A stretch of 64,000 nucleotides of DNA, taken from contig JASFXZ010000005.1 of the NCBI GenBank assembly GCA_032209605.1, forward strand, positions 32,166,905 to 32,230,904, in the 5' to 3' direction. Shown one piece after another: positions 34,251 to 46,500 of this stretch. The notes under the pieces were generated by a model. That model ran no database searches. It was not told where the DNA came from and saw only the letters and a list, made by a program, of their open reading frames with translations. Each line of letters opens with the position of its first letter. Positions within the stretch are counted from its first letter, which is position 1. The translations under genes and the position numbers were made by a program. The DNA is from Mactromeris polynyma (taxonomy: Eukaryota > Mollusca > Bivalvia > Venerida > Mactridae).

Positions 34251-36920
34251 CAGAGTATCGGTGTGTATGACGGCTAGCATCTGACATTTATTTGATACTA
34301 AACCAGTAAAATGTATCATCATAATCATGTTGTTTATTGATCTGAATATCATATCATTCTGCATTATTTCGTCATATTTTATTTGCATTTTTCTTCTCAA
34401 TTTGCTCTGTAAATGAATTATGTTGAACAATGTTTTATGAATGAATAGTGAATTTTTGCATGCATCCTATGTTTTAATGGGTATATTTTTTGTTATACAT
34501 GAATACAATGTAGTATGAATTTATATTGAATGACAATTGTACAGTGAAGCTTGGTTTATTGTTTGAATATATTTGATGCATGTATGTATATCTGTTCATT
34601 ATTTGTGTATATATATACTACCATTCAATGTGAGTATTTAACTCCTTTTATACATTTTTTTTGTTAGTGACAATTCAAAAATAGTTATAATATTATATAT
34701 ACACTTGTTGTTTTTCCCTCGATTTTATACTTGTGTGTGGTTTTTTTTATGTTGATGAATTGTGTGTATAATCGGAAACTGTGGCTTATAATTAATTGAA
34801 TATGTTTGTATATATGCAACTTTGTCACAGCTGTGAATTATCCTAGTCGATACGCTTGCTTAATAATGTGAGACTGTTCAAATTGTTTCCCCAAGTGGGG
34901 ACTATTGGTGTATGTGTATTTGTACTCGCGAATCTTACTTCCGACATTGAATATGTGAAGTTCAGAGTTCAAGTGTTTCTCCTTTTAAAATTAATACCAT
35001 TTTGCTTATATGGAACCTTCTAAAATGTGTATAGATGTGTGACACTTGCTGCAGAAATCCTTACCTTCTCATTACTTGTCTGCTGTCATGTCTTACCTTG
35101 TTGTTCCTGTTATTGAATAGAGTCACTACTTGTTGTATGTGCTATTCTCTCATTAATTGTACAGTACAGGAAACTTTGATTGTTTAGGTCTATTCCTGTT
35201 TCGGAGTAATTTGTTTGGACTGATTTAATTCTTAGTGTACCCACCATTACTCAGGCAGAGTGGTGCTACCCGAAACATTTGAGACATGGTTGCTAAACAG
35301 GATCGCACTACAATGTAATGACTCTATGCTGCGAGTATTTTGTGTCATTTAACCTACCTGTTTGTCAAATGAAATTCTTGTTCTACTTGTGTAGATCTAG
35401 ATAAGCTAGTCAGTTGGATCAGAATTGTGTCAAAGTGTATTCGACATTTCATTTAAGTGGACAGCTGTTTGCTAGAACTGAGCTGTTACTTGTTACCCAC
35501 ATGTCTACAGGTATAGTTAGTTTTTTTTACCTGTCACAGGTGCTTTGACCTGGAATATTCATTGAATGAGTTCCAATCGCTGATTAAGGAGTGGTTATGG
35601 TGGTTTACTTGAAACTATGCCTATTCAGCTTTATATACTTACATTCAGCAACATTTACTGCAGTTAAAAGAACAGTTAAATGCAGATTGACCTCGGCCAT
35701 GAGAACTTTCTGCAGATTTGCGGAAATCTATAGATTTGACGCTCGCAAGGGCTGTTTTTTAGACAATTTAAGCCATCTTGGATACTTAAAAGCCAGGCGG
35801 TTCAGCGGCCCCCTGGACCCCTTGCCGAATTTTCTGCTGATTTTTAAATTTTGCATTCTCATGCCTGTGAACTACCGGTATTTGGATATGGACATGCTCT
35901 ATTTAACAAAGGTCAACCATGTGACCTGTGACAGTTAAACAAAATTGGACTATACTGTGCTAGATTGTCATGGTAAGTATATATATTGTCATGTATGTTT
36001 GTACTGCTTATATGGAATTTATGTTTAACAAAGTATTGTTCAATATTGGTGTATGATTTCATCATTCATTCATGGCCAGTTTATGAATCATTGTATGTAT
36101 GTTGAATTACAATCTTATGTATTTTAATTAATTTTACACATGTTTTTGATTGAATAGATATTAAAATGTTTAAAAAGTCTTATAAATTGTGTTATTGTTG
36201 TATTTTGAATAATGTGACCTGAAACCCCTTTGCTGTGTATCTAGGTGCTGTGTGCTATGTTTGCGTTTCAGAATGTCTACAAGGTTGTTAAACTATATGA
36301 TGGTTAGTATTTGTTCTCTACAAATTATTTTTTAACAACATTATCGAGGCTTTGATGGTCCTCTATGGTCAAGGGGCAGTATAGATAGTTCCAACATCTA
36401 CAATAGTTTCCTCCCTTGTGCTTAATCATAAGCTATTATGATATAGGCAAAACTGATAAGCACTTATAGGACTAATTCCCAAATATGTGATAATTGAGAA
36501 AATACCAAGATCATTTTTAATGTGAGTACCACTTTTTCTTCATCTTTCTGAGCCATCTGCCCACATGAGCATAATGAAAAAGTAAAAAAAGTATATCTAA
36601 TTACTTGATCATCGTTTATACATTATATTCCATATAAACTTGAAGGAAATTTGCCTATCAATATGGCGGACTATTCAGAACAAGGGAGGTAAATATTGTA
36701 AATTTGGGAACTAAGATATAACTATGCTCCTTTTAAGGAAATTGCTACAAGAACAAGATCATTTATTACTTCCCTTGAAATTTCGAAGCAGTTTGAATAA
36801 TACAAAACACTCTTGATTGTGTCATGTTTTAAAAAAAGTAACGTCTAGGTCTGTATCCATGCAAACGTTATATATTTTATGTCACTACGTATCAGATATT
36901 GATTAACAAGTGACAAATCT
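34251..36920. other. Intergenic stretch, no gene seen
   Basis: AT-rich sequence with many stops in every frame. A 348-base open frame at 35591-35938 has no recognisable domain and overlaps a dispersed repeat (35700-35835). No RNA gene is recognised. Confidence 0.6.
35700..35835. repeat. Dispersed repeat family H, copy 1
   Basis: Shares caatttaagccatcttggat and ggccccctggaccccttgcc with 56975-57080, in the same sense. Class unknown. Confidence 0.7.
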
Positions 36921-37734
36921 TGATAAAAGAGAGAATAAGTTGCCACAGGGAAGGCAAGCCACATACACAAGACAATGCCTCCCCACTAAGACCTCCGGGA
37001 AAACAACAGTCTATAAAACATAGGGATTGGAGGAGGTGCAAGGGTAAATATGCAAGGGAACAGGGGCGCAAAGAATGCCCTGGCCGACCATAAAGGACAA
37101 CTAAGGAGAATTAATGAGGACAAACTCAATACATATTCTCAAAGTAACTTTGAATTTAAACACTTCCCACTAGAGGTAGATACTGGGTGCAGTGATATTA
37201 AAGTTCAAAATGTTTTTAGTTTCGGACGCACTTTTCAGATTTAATGTGGTTTATCTATTAAGTTTTCCCTTTTTAACGACATTTGTAAAAAGAAAAAAAA
37301 ATTGCGAATACTCTAGATAGTATAGTGCACACTTTATCGGTATTCAACAGCATGTGCGCAGCTTGACATCTGATTGAAGCGATAAAGCCGGATGCAACAT
37401 ATTGTACAATCTGTTGATTTAACATCGAGCGCACTTTTTGTGAAGACATTGGGGTAATATAACTATTCATAGCATATCATTGAGGTGAAAAATTGGTGTT
37501 CCGTGATGCTAGCAATACAACAACATATTCAAGGTCAAACAGAAAAATAAAAAAATAGAAGCACAACTTATCAATCAGCAAACAATTATACTGAGTCATA
37601 CACGACCGTTACATTATATATGCGAAACAAAAATTAGTACTACTTTTTATCGTTTCATGTTTCATTTTATAATAATAATATATACGAACCGATGCATTTA
37701 GCTTACAAATCTCTGGTATCACAAGACTATAATG

Positions 37735-37900
37735 GATTTGAATGACATGTGACGTGTGAAAATAATATCTACAGGATTTAACTGAGACGTCAAGTTGTAT
37801 ATTTGGGGCAAGAGAGAAATAACATTCTGATGGTGACACTGTAATCACGGTCCTGTAAACATTGAAGTAATCGCGGAGATTTAACAACTTGCCATTCGTT
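37735..37900. repeat. Relative of the 13110 hAT MITE body
   Basis: Shares aataatatctacagg, gttgtatatttg, gggcaagaga and attctgatggtgacac with 13255-13540. Confidence 0.65.
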
Positions 37901-38329
37901 GACACGCCTGAAATATATCAATTGTTTTAACTAGAGACACTTGATCATATAGCATAGATTTCTGAAAGGCTTATTAATGAAATTGAAATACTAATTACAA
38001 CATTTTAAACAGAATCATTTTATACTTTAATCATGGTGTAACTATCTAATTGTGTGTTATATCACGAATATGTCCGTGTTTATATTGATTTGTTTTCAAT
38101 CCCTTCTCGTATCATTAAAGTTTTAGTACGTTTTAAGCTTTGATGTAAGATGCCAATTCAAAGTTGTATGGTTATTTTGTTCTCCTTTTTCACTGATATT
38201 CTGTACTTCATAGTATATAGCCTAAATCATATGATACTTAAATTAATGGTTAGTTAAACAATATTAGGAATTTATAGACACAGTGTCTCAAATTATCTAT
38301 CAAAAATGAACTAGAGGTAGGTTCTATTA

Positions 38330-38415
38330 TACACTGTGCCTCATTTTCCAACTGGGACCAGCAATTTGGTCCCCGCATATACCGAGAGGAGAACGGCAAA
38401 TAGTAGGGCCTATGG
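38330..38415. repeat. Local duplicated segment, copy 1
   Basis: atacactgtgcc ... ccgagaggagaacggcaaat parallels 39450-39535 (atacactttgcc ... cggagaggagaccgggaatt). Both lie upstream of Sec16. Confidence 0.5.
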
Positions 38416-39449
38416 CCCATATCGTAATGGTTCAGGCCGATTTCCATTTGTTATTGCTTAAAGGAAAGGGTCGAACCGCCTACTGTGTATCATAAAAAAA
38501 GCAAAAATGCATCCTCTTTATTTTTTGAAGTTGTTTTATAACAGACGCATCGAAAACAAAAATCTATTATACGAATTATATACAAATATTTATTTCCAAC
38601 GAGTGAGGTTCAGTTCAATTATTACAAGTATTAATTCCAACAAGTGAGGTTGCAATACTTTTTCGGAATGCATTAAGTAGCTCCGCCCACTATGCGCAGG
38701 TAAAAATGTTACTTATTTTGAAGATGCAACACGGACCCTTTGTGGTGGATGCAATCGTTCTAAAACAATATAGGAAACTCAAATGACACAATTGGTTTAT
38801 TTTGGTCACGTGACGTTTTTCCTACACGTTTGCCGCCCTGAAGTTCTTTACTGCACAATTTACTACCAAGGCATTTTTATAAGTCGAATAAAATACGTGC
38901 TCAAGCGACACAGTGAGATACCTTTTTTATTTATTTCCTAACGGGTGAGGCCAATTACAATTTAGTACTTATAACTCCTTCCCCGTTCCCCATGCGCATT
39001 TCAGATTCATGTTCTTTTCTTCCTACCTTTTGGTCTATTCTTACTGACGTTCTCAACCTGTTCCGTGATGTAATCCATCCTTTAAATTCCCCCTTGTGTT
39101 GACCACTTAATTGTCATAGTTATTTTTGTGGTCTGCCTTTTCATTCCTTGCGCCCTTAAATTGTTCCCATGCCTGTTTACCCTTGCACCTCCTTAGTGCC
39201 TAATATTTTGTAGACTGTTGTTTTCCCGGGAATCTGTGTGGGGATGCATTTGTTTTGTGTATGTGGCGTTCCCTGTAACAACTTAATCTCTCTTAAAAAT
39301 AAAAAGTGAGCATCGATCATTGCTTATGTTCTCAACGGGTCAGGTCGGCGTCGATCATTGTTCAATTTATTAATTGGGCCGGCGATAATGAATTTATGGG
39401 CACAGTATTTTAAAATATATATTAAAAGTAAACAAGGGGTCGCTTCTTT

Positions 39450-39535
39450 TATACACTTTGCCAGGTTTCCCGATATCTGTGCGGTTTTTACGTTGAGACC
39501 GGTATTTACGGAGAGGAGACCGGGAATTAGTATAG
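39450..39535. repeat. Local duplicated segment, copy 2
   Basis: Diverged partner of 38330-38415, in the same sense. Confidence 0.5.
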
Positions 39536-39759
39536 CCCTCTTTTCGTCACAAAAATATTGTAAACCGGAAGTTGTGAACTCGGGCAACTTTTTTAATTTA
39601 TATTGCGGCTAAGCATTAGTCCCGTAAATCATGCTGATTGATCAAAAGAAGTAAAAGTACTAAAAACCTTGAACATGTTTCGGTATTTTAATACCAATGA
39701 TTATAACTTATAATTAAACAATGATAATTAGTCACAAATGGGAACCACAACACACAGCT

Positions 39760-39955
39760 GAGATTCCGAATTTATAGATGCGTCTGCGCATGCGTGGTAC
39801 ACGTAAAACCAACATGGATGCTTGTCATTCATGAGATTTACAAACATACGATAATTACTTCATTTTATGTTTTTTGCCGTATGTGCTTATAGATCACTGT
39901 CCATAAACTTCGGACGTTAATCAAATTGACTTTAGTGGACGATTGGGAAAAGGTA
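39760..39955 (+). promoter_or_regulatory. Candidate Sec16 promoter and noncoding first exon
   Basis: ctgcgcatgcgtgg at 39784-39797 is a near-match to the NRF1 site (YGCGCAYGCGCR). Downstream, gggaaaag|gtatat at 39945-39956 could be the donor of a noncoding exon that splices to 40714. This is inference only; no TATA or initiator is clear. Confidence 0.3.
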
Positions 39956-40713
39956 TATATACATTATTGCACAAAATACTAGTGTGGTGGTGTGTAAATT
40001 TTTGACATCTGTGTAATCGTGACGATGTTTCTTCTTCTTCTGTGATGTACAGCATGGGCTTAATCGGTGTGGGGTGACCGTGTTAATTGTTGTGTGTTCA
40101 GCCATCCAGTAATGTGTCAATGATACACAATAGCTCAATTAGAAGATTAAATATATCGAAGCTTAAAGTGCGAGAAACACCTTTGTCAACTTTATCACTC
40201 GGTTTAAATCAACACTATGATCGAAGAAGTAATTTGAATGTTAGCACTGCATTGTTTCTAACCTGAGCAATATTCACCCAAATTAGCTTTAAACAGAGTG
40301 TATTTATCTATGAATTATTTGTTTCAATGGCAGAAACAGATAGTTCAATTCCAAAATAAGTAGCTCTAAAAATATGGCAATTTATTCAAGCTGTTGGGGT
40401 TATGTGTTATTTTTCAAATCATGTGAACACCATACTTAACCAGAATAATCTGTCCTGTTCTTTTTGGTAAATTTGGTTACATGTACATGTATGATAATTG
40501 TAACCACAGATAAAGATAAGAAAAAATGTGACATGTAGTTGCCATGTAAGTTTTGTAACCTTTAGTTCTGTTTTAACATATATATCCTGATTGGTAGATT
40601 CTGTGATATGCATTCTAAAGATGTATAACGGTTATACTCAAATTCTTATTTATATTTAAACATTTGTTTGTCAATAAACTTTACAAGAAAATATATTGTA
40701 GCTATTTTTTCAG

Positions 40714-43581
40714 GATGAGCCACTGGGGAAACAATGCTTCAACCCAGCCTCCTGCTCCTAATCAGGTGACCTTCTTTGACCCTTCGAAGTTCCAACAAAA
40801 GGATACCAGTAATACAGGTTTTCAGCACGTCCCTGCCTCTCAAGAAAATGCTGTTGGTGAGGGGCAGGGTCATGTTGATGGTCAACAAAGCATGAATTAC
40901 CATGGTGATCAGGCAAACTCGTGGAATACCTGGGGTACAAGTGACAATACAAATCCTTATGCTGGTGATTTTAACAGTGTTGCAAGTGACCAGAATGGTC
41001 AGGCCGTGAACAATGATTATGCTAACTATAATCAACAGCAATATTATGGACAACAGCAGTGGAATAATGTCCAGCAAACAAGTGATCCGGGATCAACACA
41101 ATGGAATAATGTGCCACAAAATAATCCTGGGTTAGTTCAGTGGAGTAATATGCCACACACAAATGCAGACACAAACAGTCAGCAATGGAATCAACAACAG
41201 TACAACTATCAACAGCAGATGGACCCAAATCAAGCTGGGTATCAAAATTACTGGGGTGGGCAAAATGGAGATATTCAATCACAGGGTGATTTTCCTAATA
41301 ACACTTCTGTTGTGCAGAATGCTTCTAGTGCTAATTACTATGGTGTTGACCCTAGTGTTCAGTATGCTCAGTCAGAGGCAAATGTTCCTCTGTCTAATGT
41401 TACAAACTCAGCAGCTGTGACTGGAGAAGGTGAAAGTGGTGGGTTAGATGTGTCTCAGTCTACAGAGAGTGGAAGTGGTTTAAACCAATCTTTAGGTAAT
41501 GTTGAAGATGGTGGTATGGGTGGGTTTTTTCACAACGATGATTATGATGAAAATGATTCCGAGGAAACTGATGATGATGAAGATGATGATGTTGAGGAAG
41601 ATGAAGAAGAATCAAATGATGAAAATAATAGTAATCTAGGAGCTAGTGGTAGTCATATGAAAACTGAAAATGAAAGTGAGCATAATAGTGCAAGTAATGA
41701 GGTTCAGGTTACCCAGCAGAATATTTCAGTTAGTCAACATCAGCATTTTGAAATGACTGGCCAAATGCAGACTTTAAGTATACAAGACTCTGTTTCTAGT
41801 AATAGTGGTAATAGTGGTAGTTACAATGCACATGTCCCTAACATCCCACAGTATTCAAACCAAAGTAATGTTAATCCTGTCCTCGCAGGTCAACCAATGG
41901 TTCCTCTGACAGCTGTACATCCATTTGTTCCGACACTTGTAGAGAACCTGCAAGGAGAAGTAAATGCTGACAATGTTGATGCAGAACCACATTCAGAGAA
42001 GCAAGAAACTCCTACTTTCAGTGATTGGGAAATGGTACCTCCTCAAAGTGTTGCTGTCAGTCATAGCAGGAATGCTTCGGTTGACAATAATGTGCAGTTC
42101 TTTATCGGCTCAGGAAATAGTTCTGCACGAGTGTCACCTGCTGCATCAGCAAAAACTGGAGAAGATCAGGGTGGAGTTCAAGCTCAGGGTGTTCCTAAGC
42201 CGGATGTAAACAAACCTAACATAAATCAATCTGTTGGTCAATCAAATCCCCCACCAGTGATAAATGCCAATAATCAACAAAATGTTGGTCTTCCTCCACC
42301 AATGATGGGGGGAAATACTGGAATTAATCTTTTCAGAAAATCACCAAACATGGAACTTGTGTCAACCACTTCAGCTACTGATGTTTCCATACTTTCATCA
42401 ACAAGACTTGATGTAACTCGACCCAATTTTGAAAACAGCCCTGTTGTTCTGAACCAGTCTATATCTCCTATACCTTCTAGTATGGAAAGAAAAGGGGATG
42501 GAGACAGTGAAAGCCCAGAAATTCAGGCCGCTAATCAGGGTCATGTTTTTGGTCAAGACACTCCAGTATCCACACAGTCCAGAAAATCTAAGGCTCCTTC
42601 ACAAAGCCCAATAATGCCAAGAAAAGAGAGTCCATTCCAACCGCCAAAACAAGATGCCAGAGGTAAACCTGTCAAAGCATCTCATGATATTCCTGGTGTC
42701 AATCCTCAGAAATCTGCGTCAGACTCCAGTAAACCAATTGATCGTAGAGATCGCACAACTGCAGAGAGAGATCATGATAAAGGATATGGGAGGAAAACTC
42801 CTGATTGGGACGCTGATACTAAAGGATACGAAGGTAGAAGAACTCCAGATACTGACAGAAGACGTAGAAACGATCGAGACAGAGATGATCGTGAAAAAGA
42901 CAGATCTTACCGTGAACGTGACCGATATGGTCCTGATAGTGAACGTCTCTCATCAAGGCCTCCTACAGGTCCCGGTGCTACTGAGAGACCCTCAACAAGA
43001 ACTAGACAATCTGCATTCCATCATATACAAACAAATAGAAGTAAAAACAATGTGTCACCAGCAGCATCATTGTTAGATGTTGCTGACAGTGTTCCAGCAA
43101 TGTCAAACATTTTGTTAATGCCAGCTTCCTCTGTGTCAGGTGGTGTTTCTCCAAACCCTCTGACAGTAAGTGCACCATCAGAGCTAACACCTGTAGTTTC
43201 TCTTATAAGTAGTATGAGTGAACAAATGTCTACAGATAATGGAGTGGCTGATAAAAGAGATACTAGGGATAATAAAAGTAGTGATAGAGACAGAGACTTG
43301 AAAGACCGATATCGAGAGAAAGATCGTTACCGTGACGAGAAGTCGCGATATACACGTGATAGGGATCGTGGGTCTAAGGAAGATTTAAGGGGTAATAGAT
43401 CATATGATAACCTTGGAGACAGAGGTTTCAAAGATTCTAGGAATAATTCAAGGGAAAAACTTAGCATGTATGGTTCGAGAGATTCACTGGATGAACGGGA
43501 TGATTCCAGGGATAGAACTCGTCGTGGTGACAGTAGGGAAAGAGACAGAAGTTATAGAGATGAATACTATGACAGATACAA
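40714..43581 (+). CDS. SEC16A: Sec16 window exon 1: start codon and disordered N-terminal half
   Basis: One 2.9-kb exon with [16 protein letters not shown] at the start. It is Gln/Asn-rich to about residue 240, has an acidic run ([17 protein letters not shown]) near residue 300, Ser/Pro-rich sequence to about 660, and two Arg/Asp-rich stretches (residues ~695-765 and ~845-955). [10 protein letters not shown] motif near residue 450 resembles a conserved Trp motif of animal Sec16. The donor is TACAA|gtaagt. Residues 1-955. Confidence 0.92.
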
Positions 43582-46500
43582 GTAAGTTATATTCCTTACG
43601 ATCTGATTACAAGGAATTTACTGGCATATATACAAAATTGAGAAACTCACAAATTTTAATGCTTTTATATCTCGGGAAGCACCATAAATGTTGCAATTTT
43701 TTTTTAATGTTTAATCTGTTTGTTTTATTAGTTATTTTATAATAAACTTGTGTTGAAAGATTATATGTTTTGTAGAGTTGTCAGTCTGATATTTCTGGCA
43801 AAAATGCTTTCGGTCAAATATAAATAATGGAAATTTAATTTAATTTTTAATAATAATATACAAAGGAGGTAATATTTTTCAGTCCGGTAATGGCCAGCTC
43901 TATTTTTCTGTCTGGTAATGGCCAGCTCTATTTTTCTGTCCGGTAATGGCCAGCTCTATTTTACAGTTTGGTTTAGTTATCTGCCTTACTTTGTCAGTGC
44001 CCAGATAGTGAAAGTAACTTAATTAATCCGATATGTACCTTTATTATATGTGTATAAAAGTGGTGTTATGATATGCTTACATTACAATACGATCAGTATT
44101 GGGACACCTCCAGCGTTATACAATACTTATTATAATACTTGTTTTTACAAGTAAGACTAAGACACCATTTGTTGACTCTATATGCTCCATTTTATATAAT
44201 TATGTTGATGCATTGTTTTCATAAATATAGTTCAGCAATCACCAGCTACATATACAGAGTATGTTAATGTTATGTTTCCATGGAAACCCAAACTGGGCCA
44301 AGATTATCTATTTCTGGTGATTTTAACTCGACATTCAACCCATTGTTAAATTTTATTTCCTCCCTTAATATTATGAAATTGACCAGTGAAAAATTGTAAA
44401 ATATTTAGCTGTATTGTACTGTAAACAGGAATTTATTATTGATCATACCGTGACCTGAACCGTGCCTATTAATACTAATAGTATACCATCATACCTGTAA
44501 TTGTATAAAGCTTTCATCCATTTCTGATTAAAACCTAATTATTGTAGGGACAGAAATAGGCCGCCAAGTCGTGGTTCAACTGTCGATACAAGACGTGATT
44601 ACAAGGATCGAGATAGAGATAGAGATCGTGAATATTACAGACGAACAGACAAATATGACCGTGACAGACCAAGATCTAGACAGGGTAAGTATATATGCTG
44701 TCCATTGTCATCAAACAAACTTCTCAGAAATATATTAATAGTACAGTCTTCGTAAGGCAGTAAATGACTGTCATCAAATTATCGAATTAGGTTCATATGC
44801 TTACTGTATGAGTCTGAACTCAATACGTTGGTATTTCACCTGGGGTCACACAATTAACCGGAATACTACCGAAATACCCGTACAATTTACATACAAAATC
44901 AATATATATGAAGGCAATAATAAACACGTAAATTAATCCATTGTTGAAGTGTTGTATCATAAAATTCATATAATATTGTCAAAATAAATTATAAAAGCAG
45001 CTAAATAATATTGTGTGAGAGTATAAGTCATAGAAAATTAGATATTAATTTAATAGTACCGCTTGTGCGTAATGGAAATTGCCCGAACTTTATCCAATGT
45101 GACATGGTTCATGTCTTCTTTGAATGTGCGTAGTTGCCTGGTGCATAAATTTCATGAAATTTATTATCACACACGCAAGAAATTAAAAGGCGCGGGTGTG
45201 AAATGACCGATGGGATAAAGTGGATAAAGACGTTTAATGGATTAATCAACTATACAATATCACAAATTATTTTGACAATATCCAATGATACAACTCTTCA
45301 ACAGTGGATTAATTAACGGGTTTATTATGGTATTATTTATTGCGTATTGATTTTTATGTAAAATGAACGGGTATTTCGGTAGTATTCCGGTTAGTAGTGT
45401 GACCGGTTCACCTGTATTTCATTACACACATGTACTGTTATAGATACAATTTAATGTGAAAAACAGGAATAGTGCATTTTAACTTCTCTGGTAAAATGTT
45501 GATTTTGTCTGGTTTTATTCAGTTGCTATCTTATGATGATAACTGTTATTGAAAAAGCTATGAAAGTCTACAGTCATATGTTCATCTATATTGTATCAAT
45601 ACAAGAATTGAGTTTCAACGCTTATGTCTCATTACTTGTTTGTGATTATTAGACTGCTAGTGCTAGTTGTAATTGACTTTTAGGATTTTGCAGGTCTAGT
45701 TCAATTATAAATGATATTCTTTTTATAGCCATTAACATAATACATTATGTATTTGTTAGGTGACCGAGACAGACCTATGTCACGACAGGCTGATTCAGAA
45801 AGACCGAGATCTCGTGCTGACTATGACAGAGAGATAGAACGATATCGAGAAAAATATAAAGGTAAAAAATCTCATAATTTATAAAAGATTGAAATTTGGA
45901 GGTCAGATATAGTCTGTCTGAATGTTACAAAACTTAAAGAGTTTGTGATCTAAACTTGACAACTTTTGTACCCTACTATTAAATTTTCATTTTTATACTT
46001 TTGAGTCGAAAACTCTTTGTAAGCTCCATTTCCTGTGGGTCTCTGCTTGTAAAAATGTTGTAGCAGAGAAGTTTAGCCTCTCTGTCAGTATAATGTTTTT
46101 GGTATTGAATGTGTCATTGCATAATTTTATTGTTTAACATTATGTATATATGACGTGCAGTGCTTGTGACTATGTTGATAATATGTCCACATCTTGTGTT
46201 ATATTAATGGTATTCCGACCATTTGTATTAATTTGCCTATATTATACAATTCAGGATATGGAGATTATGATGAGTATTACAAACGCCATTACTATGATAA
46301 ACAGTACTATGACTACTACTATAACTCGGGGCAATACAATCAAGGTGGTTACTATGATGAACACGGTTACTTCCATGCCGACCCTAACGCTCAAAGGTTA
46401 GTTGATTATCTGTTTTGCTTCTGTTTTCAAATTGCAATGTTGCATTGATGTACGATATATAAACACAAGTTTGTGTTTTGATTTACATGCATTTTGAGTT

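Larger units (their letters stand above)
36922..39300. mobile_element. Candidate ~2.4-kb element with long inverted ends
   Basis: Bases about 36922-37100 (gagagaataagttgccacag; gggaaaacaacagtctataa; ggaggtgcaagggtaa) match the reverse complement of about 39110-39300 (ttacccttgcacctcc; tagactgttgttttcccggg; ctgtaacaacttaatctctc). The interior has no intact ORF of note, and a piece at 37735-37900 resembles the hAT MITE at 13110. The ends may be terminal inverted repeats or two separate copies in opposite sense. Confidence 0.5.

Noticed and set aside
35591..35938. 115-codon intergenic ORF
   Set aside because: Contains a dispersed repeat also found at 56975-57080 and shows no domain or conservation clue.
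39784..39797. Definite NRF1-driven promoter
   Set aside because: A single near-match with no transcript data; kept only as a low-confidence candidate.
42750..43585. Splicing factor of the SR/U1-70K type
   Set aside because: The Arg/Asp runs look similar, but the exon splices in frame into the Sec16 core and there is no RNA-binding domain.
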